64,000 nucleotides of DNA from Novosphingobium sp. 32-60-15 (GCF_002280675.1 NZ_NCEN01000001.1:248001-312000), one strand, 5' to 3'. Numbered from the stretch's first letter, positions 28,132 to 38,330 are shown. Notes: generated by a model from the sequence alone, not told the origin. Translations and numbers: made by a program.

Positions 28132-28815
28132 TCAAGCTGGCGGGATGACTTCCTCACGCTCGGGCAGCTTTGCCCCGGTTGCCGCGTAATAGACCATTTC
28201 CGCGATGTTCGTGGCGTGATCGCCGATCCGTTCAATGTTGCGTGCAACAAACAGAAGCTGTGCAGCCGTGCTGATCGTGGCGGGGTCTTCGACCATGAAC
28301 GAAATCAGATTCCGGAAGATCGAATCGTAGAACGCATCGACTTTGGCGTCGCGTTGAACGATCTCGGTTGCGGCAATAGGATCGCGCGCAGCAAAGGCGG
28401 TCAACACGTCATGAACCATCTCGGCGGCGAGTTCATTCATCGCGGGGATCAGCGTCAGCGGCTCAAACCGGCGGCGGCCTTCGATAATGCCGACGCGCTT
28501 GGCGATATTCTTGGCATAATCACCGATGCGTTCGATGACGCCGGCGATTTTAAGCGCGGCGACAACTTCACGCAGGTCGTCTGCCATAGGCGCGCGCAAT
28601 GCAAGCACGCGGATGGCCAGTTTGTCGACCTCTGCTTCAAGCTGATCAATCCGCTTGTCGCGGGCGATTACGCCTGCGGCCATCTCATGGTCCGCCCGGA
28701 TGAGAGCATCCATGGCCTCGGACACGGAAAGCTCGGCCAGGCCGCCCATCTCTGCAACAAGGCCGCGCAGCCGGGTGATGTCGTCGTCGAAAGCCTTGAC
28801 GGTATGTTCAGCCAC
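28132..28815 (-). CDS. phoU: Phosphate signalling protein PhoU
   Basis: Two-repeat helical protein of 227 residues that links the Pst transporter to PhoR and represses the Pho response when phosphate is ample. Metal-binding repeats are visible: VIERIGDYAKNIAKR and NIERIGDHATNIAEMV. Lies 23 bases after pstB. Confidence 0.96.
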   Translation of the reverse strand: MAEHTVKAFDDDITRLRGLVAEMGGLAELSVSEAMDALIRADHEMAAGVIARDKRIDQLEAEVDKLAIRVLALRAPMADDLREVVAALKIAGVIERIGDYAKNIAKRVGIIEGRRRFEPLTLIPAMNELAAEMVHDVLTAFAARDPIAATEIVQRDAKVDAFYDSIFRNLISFMVEDPATISTAAQLLFVARNIERIGDHATNIAEMVYYAATGAKLPEREEVIPPA

Positions 28816-28838
28816 GTTTCAATCCTTGTCCCAGTCGC

Positions 28839-29666
28839 TCAACCATAGCGTCCAGTGATGTAATCCTTGGTACGTTCTTCGCGCGGATTGGTGAATATAT
28901 CGGAAGTTTTGCCGTATTCGACGACTTTTCCGAGGTGGAAAAATGCCGTTCTTTGCGACACGCGCGCGGCTTGCTGCATCGAGTGGGTGACGATGACGAT
29001 GGCGTAGCGCCCGCGCAATTCGTCGATCAGTTCTTCGATGCGTGCAGTAGCGATGGGATCAAGTGCCGAGCAAGGTTCGTCCATCAAGATCACTTCTGGA
29101 TCGACCGCAATGGCGCGTGCGATGCACAAGCGTTGCTGCTGGCCGCCCGAGAGTGCGGTGCCGCTGTCGTTCAGGCGGTCCTTTACTTCGTCCCACAGAC
29201 CCGCACGGCGCAGAGACTGCTCGACGATTTCGTCAAGTTCCGCCTTCGAGCCGGTGATGCCGTGAATCCGAGGGCCGTAAGCGATGTTTTCATAGATCGA
29301 CTTGGGGAACGGGTTCGGCTTCTGGAATACCATGCCAACGCGGGCGCGCAGTTGCACCACGTCCATTCCGGAACGATAAATATCATCGCCATCGAGCATG
29401 ATCTCACCCTCAACGCGGGCGTTGGCGATGGTGTCGTTCATGCGGTTGAGTGAGCGCAGGAATGTCGATTTGCCGCAGCCCGATGGGCCGATGAAAGCGG
29501 TGACGTAACGCTGGGGGATTTCGATGGAGACATCATCGATGGCGCGCTTATCACCATAGAACACCGAAACGTTCTTTGCGCTCATTTTCAAGGGCGCGTC
29601 GAAGTAGGGCGTGTCATCCGCCTTTACTTGAGTGTGAACCACGGCCGGGGTCGCTTCAGTGTTCAT
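28839..29666 (-). CDS. pstB: Phosphate ABC transporter ATP-binding protein
   Basis: 275 residues. Walker [11 protein letters not shown]-loop [10 protein letters not shown] (PstB-specific), ABC signature [10 protein letters not shown], Walker [14 protein letters not shown] and the switch His in [12 protein letters not shown]. An N-terminal 20-residue extension precedes the ABC core. Two bases separate it from pstA. Confidence 0.96.
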   Translation of the reverse strand: MNTEATPAVVHTQVKADDTPYFDAPLKMSAKNVSVFYGDKRAIDDVSIEIPQRYVTAFIGPSGCGKSTFLRSLNRMNDTIANARVEGEIMLDGDDIYRSGMDVVQLRARVGMVFQKPNPFPKSIYENIAYGPRIHGITGSKAELDEIVEQSLRRAGLWDEVKDRLNDSGTALSGGQQQRLCIARAIAVDPEVILMDEPCSALDPIATARIEELIDELRGRYAIVIVTHSMQQAARVSQRTAFFHLGKVVEYGKTSDIFTNPREERTKDYITGRYG

Positions 29667-29667
29667 T

Positions 29668-30954
29668 TTACCACCGTTTTTCGAAGCGGTTGCGCAAGTA
29701 AATGGCGAGACCGTTCATCAGGAGCAGGAAGACAAGCAATACGACAATTGCAGCGCTGGTGCGCTCGACAAAGCCGCGGTCGATTTCATCGGACCAAAGG
29801 AAGATTTGTACTGGCAAGACGCTCGATGGCGAAGTGAAGCCGGATGGCGCCGTGGCGACGAACGCGCGCATGCCAATCATCAAGAGCGGAGCGGTTTCAC
29901 CCAGTGCGCGGGCCATGCCGATGATCGTTCCAGTAAGGATGCCGGGCAGGGCGAGCGGAAGGACGTGATTGAACACGACCTGCACCTTGCTTGCACCGAT
30001 TGCCAGCGCCGCATCACGGATCGACGGAGGCACAGCCTTGATGGCGTTGCGGCCCGAGATTACGATAACCGGCATGGTCATCAAAGCCAGCGTCATCCCG
30101 CCGATCAGCGGGGCTGAGCGCAAGTTCGGGAAGATCACGAGGAACACCGCAAGGCCGAGCAGGCCGAAGATGATCGAAGGAACCGCCGCCAGATTGTTGA
30201 TCGATATTTCGATGATTTCGGTCCAGCGATTCTTGGGCGCATACTCCTCAAGATAGAGCGCGGACAAAACGCCGACCGGGAAGGCGAGGATCAGCGTGAC
30301 AAACATCGTCAGCATCGACCCTTTCAGCGCCCCCCATATGCCCACCGATTGGGGGCTGGTGGCATCTGAGCGGCTGAGGAAGCCCTTATCAAAAGCGCGA
30401 ACCAGCTTTCCTTCGGCGACGAGTTTGCGCGCGACTTCCTGCATAACAGGATCACGTACACCGCGCTGGGCCGAAGCCAAAGCATCGCTGGCGGGAAGGG
30501 AAACCTTGATGGTGCCGCCAAGTTTGGACGGGTCTGCAATCAGCGTCTCGGCGACTTCGCGCCATGCACCGTCGGCCAACATGTTGCCTGCATCAGCTCC
30601 GAAGGCTGAAATCGCAGCGTTTTCGACGACTTTGGGCAGGCCGACCAGTTCTAGGCCGCCAAGTGGATCGGGTTGGGTCAGTCGCTCGGCATCGATCTGC
30701 ATGGCGCCTGCCAAGGGTATGTCGAACCGGATTTCGCTTCGCTGAAAACCGCCAATACCGGCAGATGTCATGTTGATCAGCAAGAGCAACAGCATCAACC
30801 CCGAGAAAGCAACGGCGACAAAGCCGAGCAAACGGAAGTTGCGATCAGCTGCTTTGCGGCGCGCAAGGCCGCGGTTCATCATGGCGATCCTGCGGGCCTG
30901 CACAGCGGCAGAATCTGTTTGGGGAGCGGCGCTCATCGACGGGGCCTCACTCAT
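29668..30954 (-). CDS. pstA: Phosphate ABC transporter permease PstA, with N-terminal extension
   Basis: 428 residues against about 296 in E. coli. An N-terminal TM segment followed by a roughly 150-residue soluble extension matches the DUF3333 region found in alphaproteobacterial PstA. The permease core includes [14 protein letters not shown], the EAA-type loop [27 protein letters not shown] and [16 protein letters not shown]. Starts 8 bases before the end of pstC. Confidence 0.94.
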   Translation of the reverse strand: MSEAPSMSAAPQTDSAAVQARRIAMMNRGLARRKAADRNFRLLGFVAVAFSGLMLLLLLINMTSAGIGGFQRSEIRFDIPLAGAMQIDAERLTQPDPLGGLELVGLPKVVENAAISAFGADAGNMLADGAWREVAETLIADPSKLGGTIKVSLPASDALASAQRGVRDPVMQEVARKLVAEGKLVRAFDKGFLSRSDATSPQSVGIWGALKGSMLTMFVTLILAFPVGVLSALYLEEYAPKNRWTEIIEISINNLAAVPSIIFGLLGLAVFLVIFPNLRSAPLIGGMTLALMTMPVIVISGRNAIKAVPPSIRDAALAIGASKVQVVFNHVLPLALPGILTGTIIGMARALGETAPLLMIGMRAFVATAPSGFTSPSSVLPVQIFLWSDEIDRGFVERTSAAIVVLLVFLLLMNGLAIYLRNRFEKRW

Positions 30955-32329
30955 ATGCTTCTCGGTAGCGTTTGACCACGCGCAGGGCGATGAAGTTCAA
31001 GGCTAGTGTGACGAGGAAAAGGACCATGCCCAGTGCGAATGCGGACAGCGTTGCGGGATGATCAAAGCTGCCTTCGCCGGTTAACATGGCCACAATCTGA
31101 AAGGTGACCGTGGTCATGCTTTCAAACGGGTTGGCGGTAAGGTTGGCTGAGGCGCCTGCGGCCATGACGACGATCATCGTCTCGCCAATCGCACGGCTGA
31201 TGGCCAGCATCACGCCTGCAACAATGCCGGGAAGGGCGGCGGGAACCAGCACTTTCCGGATAGTTTCAGCTGTCGTTGCGCCCATTGCCAAGCTGCCATC
31301 GCGCATGGCTTGGGGCACGGCGGCGATGCTATCATCGGCCATCGACGATACGAACGGGATAATCATCACACCCATCACCAGACCGGCGGCAACCGCGCTC
31401 TCGGTAGAAGCGCTTGATATACCAATTGCCTGGGCGACATCACGCACCATCGGCGCAACGGTGAGTGCGGCGAAATAGCCATAAACGACGGTGGGGACGC
31501 CTGCGAGAATCTCAAGCAGCGGCTTCATCACCTTGCGCACACCGCTGCTAGCGTATTGCGTCAGGAAGATCGCGCTCATCAAACCGAGCGGAATGGCAAC
31601 TATCATGGCGATGATCGCGCCGATGTAGATCGTGCCCCAGAACAAAGGGATCGCGCCGTAGTCTTTGCCATCGGGCGCGCCGCCACTCATCGGATCAGGT
31701 GACCAATGGGTGCCGAACAGGAAGTCGATTGGTGAGACCATGCCGAAGAAGCGCACGGTTTCGAAGACCAGGCTGGCGATGATGCCGATCGTGGTCAACA
31801 CGGCAACCAGTGATGCGATCAGCAGGGCGGCCATGACAGCGCGTTCAACGCGGGTGCGGGCGGTGAAATTTGGCTTGAGCCGGGTGAACGCGAATGCGCC
31901 GCCGGCAAAGGCGACGATCAGCGTCACAACCAAGCCAATGGAATCGTAGAAGTTTATCGCGGTGCGGAATGGTTCAACCAGCGCCTGAGCATCTTCGTTG
32001 AACACGCCGAATGCGCGGCCTTCAGCGACTGCACGCGCTTCGGCAAGAAGCGTCTGGCGTTCAAATCCGAAGGTTGGCAGCAGCGATGCGGCAGGGTCGG
32101 CCAGGACATGTGCGGTGATCAGCATCGGGCCGATCACGTTCCACAGGCCCGCAAACAGCACAGCCGGTACAGCCACCCAAAGAGCGACATACCAGCCATG
32201 GAAATTGGGCAGCGAATGAAGGCGGACCCCCGGCGCGGAACGCCGGAAGGCCCATGCGCGGGACCGCGCCGCCAGCCAACCAAAAAGGCCCAGCCCGAAG
32301 GCTAGTAATAACAGGATGGCAGACGACAT
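30947..32329 (-). CDS. pstC: Phosphate ABC transporter permease PstC, long form
   Basis: 460 residues, longer than the roughly 320 of E. coli, because of extra N-terminal TM and soluble sequence (residues 1-175). Core motifs are LMSAIFLTQYASSGVRK, the EAA loop RDGSLAMGATTAETIRKVLVPAALPGIVAG and ISRAIGETMIVVMAAG. It pairs with PstA, which it overlaps. Confidence 0.94.
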   Translation of the reverse strand: MSSAILLLLAFGLGLFGWLAARSRAWAFRRSAPGVRLHSLPNFHGWYVALWVAVPAVLFAGLWNVIGPMLITAHVLADPAASLLPTFGFERQTLLAEARAVAEGRAFGVFNEDAQALVEPFRTAINFYDSIGLVVTLIVAFAGGAFAFTRLKPNFTARTRVERAVMAALLIASLVAVLTTIGIIASLVFETVRFFGMVSPIDFLFGTHWSPDPMSGGAPDGKDYGAIPLFWGTIYIGAIIAMIVAIPLGLMSAIFLTQYASSGVRKVMKPLLEILAGVPTVVYGYFAALTVAPMVRDVAQAIGISSASTESAVAAGLVMGVMIIPFVSSMADDSIAAVPQAMRDGSLAMGATTAETIRKVLVPAALPGIVAGVMLAISRAIGETMIVVMAAGASANLTANPFESMTTVTFQIVAMLTGEGSFDHPATLSAFALGMVLFLVTLALNFIALRVVKRYREAYE

Positions 32330-32345
32330 GAGCCCCGGAATTCCC

Positions 32346-33392
32346 TTACTTCAACTGCGAACCGTCAAGAACCGGAAGGTCGTTAACAGTCTTGGCGCTG
32401 GCGGCAAGCACATCATCAGGTGCAATCACCATTCCGAGCTTTGCAAGCGTGCCATCCTTGCCCCAAAGCTTTGACCATTCCGTGACAAATGATTGAAGTC
32501 CCGGAATTGCTTTGAGATGGGCCTTTTTCACATAAATGTAGAGCGGGCGCGCGCCGGGATAGCTGAAATCCGAGATCGATGCGTACGTTGGCGTGACGCC
32601 GGACATCGTCAGACCTTTGATTCGGCCGGAATTTTCTTCGAGATATGAAAAGCCGAAGATGCCGATGGCCTTGGGATTGGCCTCGATTTTCTGGACGATC
32701 AGGTTGTCATTTTCGCCTGCGTCAACATAGGCACCGTCATCACGAACTTCGGTGCAGATCTTTTCGTGCGAATCTTTGTTGCTGTCCTTGAGCGCCTTCA
32801 TTTCGGCGTTTTCGTCGCAGCCTTTGGCGAGGATCAGTTCCTTGAGCGCGTCGCGCGTGCCCGAAGTTGACGGTGGGCCGTAAACAAGGATGGGAAGGGC
32901 AGGCAGCGCTGGATTGACGTCTTGCCATGTCTTGGCCGTCTGAGGTTTGCCATAAGGATTCTTGGCCAGTGCCTTGTAAACGTCCTCGGGCGTAAGCGCG
33001 ATGCCCGGGCCGTTTTCGGCTTCGGCAAAGGCGACGCCATCAAGACCGACTTGAATTTCAACGATTTCTTTGACGCCATTTTTTTGGCAGTCATCGAATT
33101 CGGATTTCTTCATCCGGCGTGAGGCATTTTCAATGTCGGGCGATTGTGCGCCAACGCCTGCGCAAAACAGCTTCATTCCAGCGCCGGTGCCGGTCGATTC
33201 GATGATTGGCGATTTGAGCGTCGCGTCAGATTTGGCAAGCGATTCGGCAACGGCTTTGGCGAAAGGATAGACCGTCGACGAGCCAACGGCGCGGACCTGA
33301 TCACGTGTACCGCCATCTTGCGATCCGCACCCTGCGAGCGAAAGTGCACCAAGCGCGGCGGCGGAGAGCGAAATGTTACGAATCATCGACAT
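32346..33392 (-). CDS. pstS: Phosphate-binding lipoprotein PstS
   Basis: 348-residue periplasmic phosphate receptor. The N-terminus has a lipobox (LSLAGC, Cys22), so it should be membrane-anchored. Ligand-binding segment AVGSSTVYPFAKAVAE, PIIESTGTGAGMKLFCAG and GPPSTSGTRDALKE are the expected phosphate-coordinating loops. First gene after phoR; a Pho box lies 48 bases upstream. Confidence 0.94.
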   Translation of the reverse strand: MSMIRNISLSAAALGALSLAGCGSQDGGTRDQVRAVGSSTVYPFAKAVAESLAKSDATLKSPIIESTGTGAGMKLFCAGVGAQSPDIENASRRMKKSEFDDCQKNGVKEIVEIQVGLDGVAFAEAENGPGIALTPEDVYKALAKNPYGKPQTAKTWQDVNPALPALPILVYGPPSTSGTRDALKELILAKGCDENAEMKALKDSNKDSHEKICTEVRDDGAYVDAGENDNLIVQKIEANPKAIGIFGFSYLEENSGRIKGLTMSGVTPTYASISDFSYPGARPLYIYVKKAHLKAIPGLQSFVTEWSKLWGKDGTLAKLGMVIAPDDVLAASAKTVNDLPVLDGSQLK

Positions 33393-33439
33393 GGTTTAGA
33401 CCCTATCCCTATTGGCTTGGCGGCCAATGCGACGGTAGC

Positions 33440-33457
33440 GTGACAGCTTTATGACAG
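33440..33457 (-). promoter_or_regulatory. Pho box upstream of pstS, overlapping the phoR stop codon
   Basis: On the minus strand the sequence is CTGTCATAAAGCTGTCAC: two CTGTCAY half-sites with a 4-base AT-rich spacer, matching the PhoB-binding consensus exactly. The TAA inside the box (33449-33451) is the phoR stop. It should direct phosphate-starvation expression of pstS and the genes beyond it. Confidence 0.85.
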
Positions 33458-34657
33458 TGATGATGCGGCAGGTGAAGCGCTTGTGGCCACAGCCGGTCCC
33501 GCAAGAGGGATGCGAACCGATACAGTTGTCCCTACGCCCAGCGTACTGGCGATATCAAGCTTGCCACGGTGGCGTTCCACAATGTGTTTGACGATGGCAA
33601 GGCCAAGGCCGGTGCCCCCTGCCGTACGGCTACGGCCAGGGTCTGTGCGATAGAACCTGCGGGTGAGGTAAGGCAGATGGTCAGGATGAATGCCTTCACC
33701 CTTGTCAATCACGGTCAATTGCGCCTCGCCTGCACTGACAACAAGTCTGACCTTCACCGGCGCGGTTTGGTCGCCGTACTTGAAGGCATTGTCGATCAGA
33801 TTGCGTACCAGTTGATCAAGCTGCTGGCGATCACCGCCGACAATGGCCTCGGTCGTGTCGACTTCGATCCGTTCATCGCCCGCCGTCATGGCGACTTCGC
33901 TACCAATGCTGCCGACGAGCTGCCCAAGGTCGATGCGATCACGCGGGACTTCGTGCTTTTCGGCTTCAATACGTGACAGCGACATCAGATCTTCGACAAG
34001 GCTTTGGAGACGACGCGATTCGCGCAGGACTGTTGCGTGGAAACGTGCTGCCGTGACTTCGTCGACTTTCGCGTCGGGGTCGGCCAGCGTTTCAACATAG
34101 CCGATGATCGAGGCGAGCGGCGTGCGCAACTCGTGACTGGCATTGGCGACGAAATCCGTGTGCGCGCGGCTGATGTCGGCTTCGGCTGTGCGGTTGACCA
34201 TCTCGATCAGGGAAAACCGCTCATCAATCGGGACACGGCTGACCTGCCAGATGCTGCGAGCACCTGTCAGGCCACGCACAATTGCGCGGCCTTCCGGTTT
34301 TGCCAGCAATCGTATGGCTTCGGGGTGGCGCAAGGCGACACGTGCATCCTGCCCTACAAGGTGTGTACCCAATTCCTCGCGCGCGGCTGCATTGGCAGCG
34401 GCGATGCGCTGTCCATCAAGCATGAGCACCGGCAGGCCGAATGGCTCAACCAGTTCGATCATGGTTTGGCGCGAAACGCTGCCATCGTCGCGCGTCAGCG
34501 TTTCAACCGTGGGTTCAGGGCGGGCCAGCCACAAGGTTGCCAGCCATACCAACAGGATTGAAAGCGACAGCCAGAACCCGGCGCCGACGAAATACATGAC
34601 GACCGCCGCGCAAAGCGCAACTACAATGCTGGGGATGGGCAACGACAAGCCAGTCAT
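33449..34657 (-). CDS. phoR: Phosphate regulon sensor histidine kinase PhoR
   Basis: 402 residues: two N-terminal TM segments, a PAS-like region (GLPVLMLDGQRIAAANAAA at about 74-92), the HisKA motif with His175 (ANASHELRTPLASIIGYVETL) and a HATPase domain (NLIDNAFKYG, DKGEGI, GGTGLGLAIVKHI). It phosphorylates PhoB when phosphate is low. No clear Pho box was found in front of it. Confidence 0.95.
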   Translation of the reverse strand: MTGLSLPIPSIVVALCAAVVMYFVGAGFWLSLSILLVWLATLWLARPEPTVETLTRDDGSVSRQTMIELVEPFGLPVLMLDGQRIAAANAAAREELGTHLVGQDARVALRHPEAIRLLAKPEGRAIVRGLTGARSIWQVSRVPIDERFSLIEMVNRTAEADISRAHTDFVANASHELRTPLASIIGYVETLADPDAKVDEVTAARFHATVLRESRRLQSLVEDLMSLSRIEAEKHEVPRDRIDLGQLVGSIGSEVAMTAGDERIEVDTTEAIVGGDRQQLDQLVRNLIDNAFKYGDQTAPVKVRLVVSAGEAQLTVIDKGEGIHPDHLPYLTRRFYRTDPGRSRTAGGTGLGLAIVKHIVERHRGKLDIASTLGVGTTVSVRIPLAGPAVATSASPAASSLS

Positions 34658-34817
34658 CGAATCACGCCGTTTAGTTTGCCCGCAACTTGCGAATCGCCAA
34701 CCGGAGCGGTCAGCATCGTGGCGCGGAGATAGGCGAGCGCCACAACCCTGCGCAAGCGCAGTGCGATGCTGTCAAAAACAAGCATTGTGCAGAAGTTTGG
34801 GCGAAGAGTGAAAAACC

Positions 34818-34892
34818 TGGTGACCCCTACGGGAATCGAACCCGTGTTTCAGCCGTGAAAGGGCCGCGTCCTAACCGCTAGACGAAGGGGCC
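34818..34892 (-). tRNA. tRNA-Glu (TTC), copy 2
   Basis: 75 bases including encoded CCA. Read on the minus strand it starts GGCCCCTTCGTCTAG, has the anticodon stem-loop with TTC (CCCTTTCACGG) and the T-arm GGGTTCGATTCCC. The 7-bp acceptor stem has one G-T pair. Identical to the copy at 34950. Confidence 0.97.
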
Positions 34893-34949
34893 GATGGGGA
34901 AGCCCCAAGGCATGTGCTGCTGCTGCTATCCTGCGTTAGCCGGAATAGA

Positions 34950-35024
34950 TGGTGACCCCTACGGGAATCGAACCCGTGTTTCAGCCGTGAAAGGGCCGCG
35001 TCCTAACCGCTAGACGAAGGGGCC
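34950..35024 (-). tRNA. tRNA-Glu (TTC), copy 1
   Basis: Same 75-base sequence and structure as the copy at 34818, lying first in transcription order. The 57-base spacer between them (34893-34949) has no other feature. Likely one transcript from the promoter at 35056-35083. Confidence 0.97.
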
Positions 35025-35055
35025 ACTGGGCTTGCACCGCTGGGCAGGTCCGCGC

Positions 35056-35083
35056 CTCTAAGGGGCGGATGGCGGGGCGTCAA
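35056..35083 (-). promoter_or_regulatory. Candidate promoter for the tRNA-Glu pair
   Basis: On the minus strand, TTGACG (35083-35078) and TTAGAG (35061-35056) with 16-base spacing, about 30 bases before the mature tRNA 5' end. It lies between the recJ stop and the tRNAs. Confidence 0.45.
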
Positions 35084-35103
35084 GCAGCATGTTGCGAAAA
35101 AAG

Positions 35104-36882
35104 TCAGTCTGCAAAGGCAGCATCCTCAACATGGAGTTCTGCGGCAGGCCGACTGGCCCAGTCATCAATCTTTGCGCGCCCGGCCAACCACAAGTGGCGA
35201 CCACGCGATCCGTGGAGCAAAGCCTGACCCATGTCACTTTGCGCAGCACGAAATGCGATGGCTTTGAACGAGCGACCATCAGCGCCGCTTGCCACCATAC
35301 GCACGTGATCTGCGCCAACAAGATCGCACTTGACCAATCGCACCGGCCCTACTGCTATGCGAGGGCCGGGCCAGCCGATGCCGAACGGGCCTGCAGTCTC
35401 CAGTGTCTCGACCAGTTCAGGAGTGAGGCCACCGGGGCTGAGCGACAAATCGAGGAGCAGCGATTGCGATGCACGCGCTCCCGATATCTCGCGGGCCAAT
35501 CGCTCGTCCAGCCAATCACCCAATTCCAAAAGGCGTTCTGGATTGATGGTGAGGCCGCATGCCATTGCATGCCCGCCGCCTGCGATTAACATTCCCGCTT
35601 CCCGTGCGGCCATGATCGCCGAGCCCAGGTCCACCCCGGCTATCGAGCGGCCCGAGCCTTTGCCATTGCCGGCCTCGTCTGCATCAAGCGCGATAACCAG
35701 TGCGGGCTTGCCGGTCTTTTCCTTGATGCGCCCGGCCACGATGCCGATCACACCCGGATGCCAGCCATGGCCTGCAAGGACCAGTACGGCACGGTTATGC
35801 TGCGCGGCGACTTGTGCTTCGGCGGCCTCCTGCACTTCCTGTTCAATTCCGCGACGTTCTTCATTCAGGAGCGAAAGCTGTGCGGCGATCGAGCGCGCTT
35901 CGTCGGGGTCTTGTGTGGTCAGCAGGCGTACGCCCAGCGTCGCCTCGCCCACTCGGCCCCCTGCATTGATGCGTGGCCCCAGCGCAAAGCCCAGATCGCT
36001 GCAAGTGGGCGCGCGGGTAAGGCGACTTGCATCGATCAGCGCGGATAGACCCACATTCTCGCGCCGCGCCATGATCTTGAGGCCTTGCGATACCAGCGCG
36101 CGGTTAAGGCCTTTGAGTTGCGCGACGTCTGCCACGGTACCAAGCGCCACCAGATCAAGCAGGCGCATCAGATCAGGTGCTTTACGCTTTTCAAAATGTC
36201 CACGCCCGCGCAATTCGCGCACTGTGGCGATGGCGAGCAGGAACGCGACGCCGACTGCCGCCAAATGCCCGTAAGATGCCGCCTCATCGCATTCGTCCAA
36301 GCGGTTGGGGTTGACGAGTGCAACGGTGAGCGGAAGCTCTGACGAGCACTTGTGGTGATCCACGACGATGACATCAACGCCAACTTCGTGCGCCGCAGCC
36401 AGCGCTTCGTGTGCCATAGCCCCGCAATCGACTGTGACGATCAGGCTGGAGCCTTCACCGGCCAACCGCACCAGCGCTTCTCCGGATGGTCCATAGCCTT
36501 CGAGCAAGCGATCAGGAATGTAATGCCGCGCCTGTACACCAAGATCACGCAGCAGCAAAATGAGAAGCGCCGCGCTGGTTGCACCATCAACGTCATAATC
36601 GCCGTAAATCGTGATTTGTTCGTTAGAAAGGATTGCATCGGACAGCCGGCATGCCGCGCTGTCCATATCGCGGAAGATTGACGGGTCTGGCAGGAACTCA
36701 CGCAAGGTTGGGCGGCGGTGACGTTCAAGATCTTCGCGGGCTACCCCGCGTGACATGAGCAGTTGTGTCACAAGGTCATCACCGGGCGCGCCATCTGTGC
36801 TGCCCATGTCCATATTGCCGCCACGCCAGCGCCACGCTTGGCCGGATAGGGATCGGGTTATCGCAGTGACTGGTATCATCAT
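35104..36882 (-). CDS. recJ: Single-stranded-DNA-specific exonuclease RecJ
   Basis: 592 residues. A 5'-3' ssDNA exonuclease for recombination and mismatch repair. DHH-family motifs: GDYDVDGATS at 94-103, VTVDCG at about 149-154, the signature VVDHHKC with D175/H176/H177, and a later DHHA1 GSGRSIAGVDLG...GGGHAMACG. The OB-like C-terminal domain is complete. Start could be either of the first two Met codons. Confidence 0.95.
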   Translation of the reverse strand: MMIPVTAITRSLSGQAWRWRGGNMDMGSTDGAPGDDLVTQLLMSRGVAREDLERHRRPTLREFLPDPSIFRDMDSAACRLSDAILSNEQITIYGDYDVDGATSAALLILLLRDLGVQARHYIPDRLLEGYGPSGEALVRLAGEGSSLIVTVDCGAMAHEALAAAHEVGVDVIVVDHHKCSSELPLTVALVNPNRLDECDEAASYGHLAAVGVAFLLAIATVRELRGRGHFEKRKAPDLMRLLDLVALGTVADVAQLKGLNRALVSQGLKIMARRENVGLSALIDASRLTRAPTCSDLGFALGPRINAGGRVGEATLGVRLLTTQDPDEARSIAAQLSLLNEERRGIEQEVQEAAEAQVAAQHNRAVLVLAGHGWHPGVIGIVAGRIKEKTGKPALVIALDADEAGNGKGSGRSIAGVDLGSAIMAAREAGMLIAGGGHAMACGLTINPERLLELGDWLDERLAREISGARASQSLLLDLSLSPGGLTPELVETLETAGPFGIGWPGPRIAVGPVRLVKCDLVGADHVRMVASGADGRSFKAIAFRAAQSDMGQALLHGSRGRHLWLAGRAKIDDWASRPAAELHVEDAAFAD

Positions 36883-37006
36883 CCCGCGCTATACCATGCC
36901 CATAGCGCGGGAAAGAGCAAAGCCTGTGAAGAACGGTTCAGAGGTTTGCAGGTTAGGCCTATGAGCGATGTAGACCGCTCTAATCGGGCAGGGGGCTGTT
37001 GAAGCA

Positions 37007-37486
37007 ATGCTGTTGATCATCTGGCATAGCCGCACGGGCGCGGCAGAGGCGATGGCCCTTGCGGCTCATCAGGGAGCCTTGATCGAAGGGCCGTGTGTTC
37101 TGATGCGCGCTGAAGATGCGACAACGTCCCATATGTTGAATGCCTCGGCATATCTGTTTTGCTGCCCGGAGAATCTGGCAGGAATGACAGGGTTGATGAA
37201 GGAGTTCTTCGACCGGAACTATTATCCGCTGCTGGGCCAGATTGAGGGCCGCGCCTATGCCACCATGATTGCTGCGGGAACGGATGGAAGCGGAGCGCAG
37301 CGGCAGATAGACCGCATCGCCACCGGATGGCGATTGAAGCGCGTGGCTGAGCCCTTAATTGTCCAAACTGGTGCACAAACCCCGGCAGAGATACTTGCGC
37401 GAAAAACGCTCTCCGATGAAACATTGCAAATGTGTTGCGATTTGGGACAGGCTTTAACCGGAGGGGTCGGGCTAGGGGTTTTCTAG
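37007..37486 (+). CDS. Flavodoxin-like / NAD(P)H FMN reductase-like protein
   Basis: 159 residues with a flavodoxin fold: first strand MLLIIWHSRTGAAEAMA (phosphate-binding loop SRTGAAE), SAYLFCCPENLAGMTGLMKEFFDRNYY and the third loop AAGTDGSGAQRQIDRIATG. It resembles FMN-dependent quinone or nitro reductases. Divergent from recJ, and no partner suggests a substrate. Confidence 0.8.
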   Translation: MLLIIWHSRTGAAEAMALAAHQGALIEGPCVLMRAEDATTSHMLNASAYLFCCPENLAGMTGLMKEFFDRNYYPLLGQIEGRAYATMIAAGTDGSGAQRQIDRIATGWRLKRVAEPLIVQTGAQTPAEILARKTLSDETLQMCCDLGQALTGGVGLGVF

Positions 37487-37589
37487 AATTGTTACTCTAT
37501 AAGCACGTAGGAGCTTCCCCGTTTGCTTGGCGGACTCGACTGTAAGGGGACGGTTGTGCCAATCCGGAGGAAATTGAAGCGGGGTCTTT

Positions 37590-38330
37590 GTGGACGAAAT
37601 TGACCAGACTCCTGACTGCGCACCGCTTGCTTCACTTCTCTATGATACCGGTTCAGTCCCCGGCATCACTGGCTTGATGGGTGCGGCAACGGATTGCGGT
37701 GATTTCACGGTGAGCCATGCTCCGCCAGAAGATGAAGGCTGGGCAGAGGTGCTCCGCGATGGCCTGACCTTTGATTTGCGCGGGCTTGCTGGCGGCAAAT
37801 CCCAGCCCGTTCCTGTCATTGATCACGCGGTCGGGTTTAATCTTGGCCAAAGTCAGGGCTTATCGGCGCTGCAAATATGCCCCGGCCCTCACATTGCAGG
37901 AGCGCAGCGGCTTTTGCCCGTAATCCGGGTAGCGGCAGCATTGGCGGTCAGCTTGGCAAAGATTGGTCAACCGCGCGCAATTTGCTGGATTCCCGCACAA
38001 AATGCGGTTGCGCCTGAACTTTTCAGTCAGGCCGTCCAGCCTTGGTTTGAAGGTGGGCCGTTTCCCGCCATTGCGCTTGCATCGCTGCAACGGTCCACTG
38101 ATGGTAGGATTGCGACGACCGGCCTCAAATTTCTGATCGGACAGGAATTTTCATTGGCTGGAGAGGCAGGAACAAGCCCCGAACAGTTGGCCCGCGTGGC
38201 GGTGCGGTTGGTCGATTGGCTTGTGGCCCATGGACCTGTGACGCAGCCTACGCATGCAATTCTTGCCGGAACGGGAGCAGTCTTTCTTGAGGCGCGGGAT
38301 GCCACAACTATTCTTGCAAGGTGTTCCTGA
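37590..38330 (+). CDS. Hypothetical protein, coupled to an AHH nuclease gene
   Basis: 246 residues from GTG with GCGGGG upstream. Not recognised with confidence. Soluble, no signal peptide or TM segment. It has an alternating strand/helix pattern and a C-terminal part (TTGLKFLIGQEFSLAGE...LARVAVRLVDWLVAHG) with a vague likeness to DUF4261-type domains that could not be confirmed. Its last bases overlap the start of the AHH gene (GTG at 38321, TGA at 38328), so the two are probably made together. Confidence 0.7.
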   Translation: MDEIDQTPDCAPLASLLYDTGSVPGITGLMGAATDCGDFTVSHAPPEDEGWAEVLRDGLTFDLRGLAGGKSQPVPVIDHAVGFNLGQSQGLSALQICPGPHIAGAQRLLPVIRVAAALAVSLAKIGQPRAICWIPAQNAVAPELFSQAVQPWFEGGPFPAIALASLQRSTDGRIATTGLKFLIGQEFSLAGEAGTSPEQLARVAVRLVDWLVAHGPVTQPTHAILAGTGAVFLEARDATTILARCS

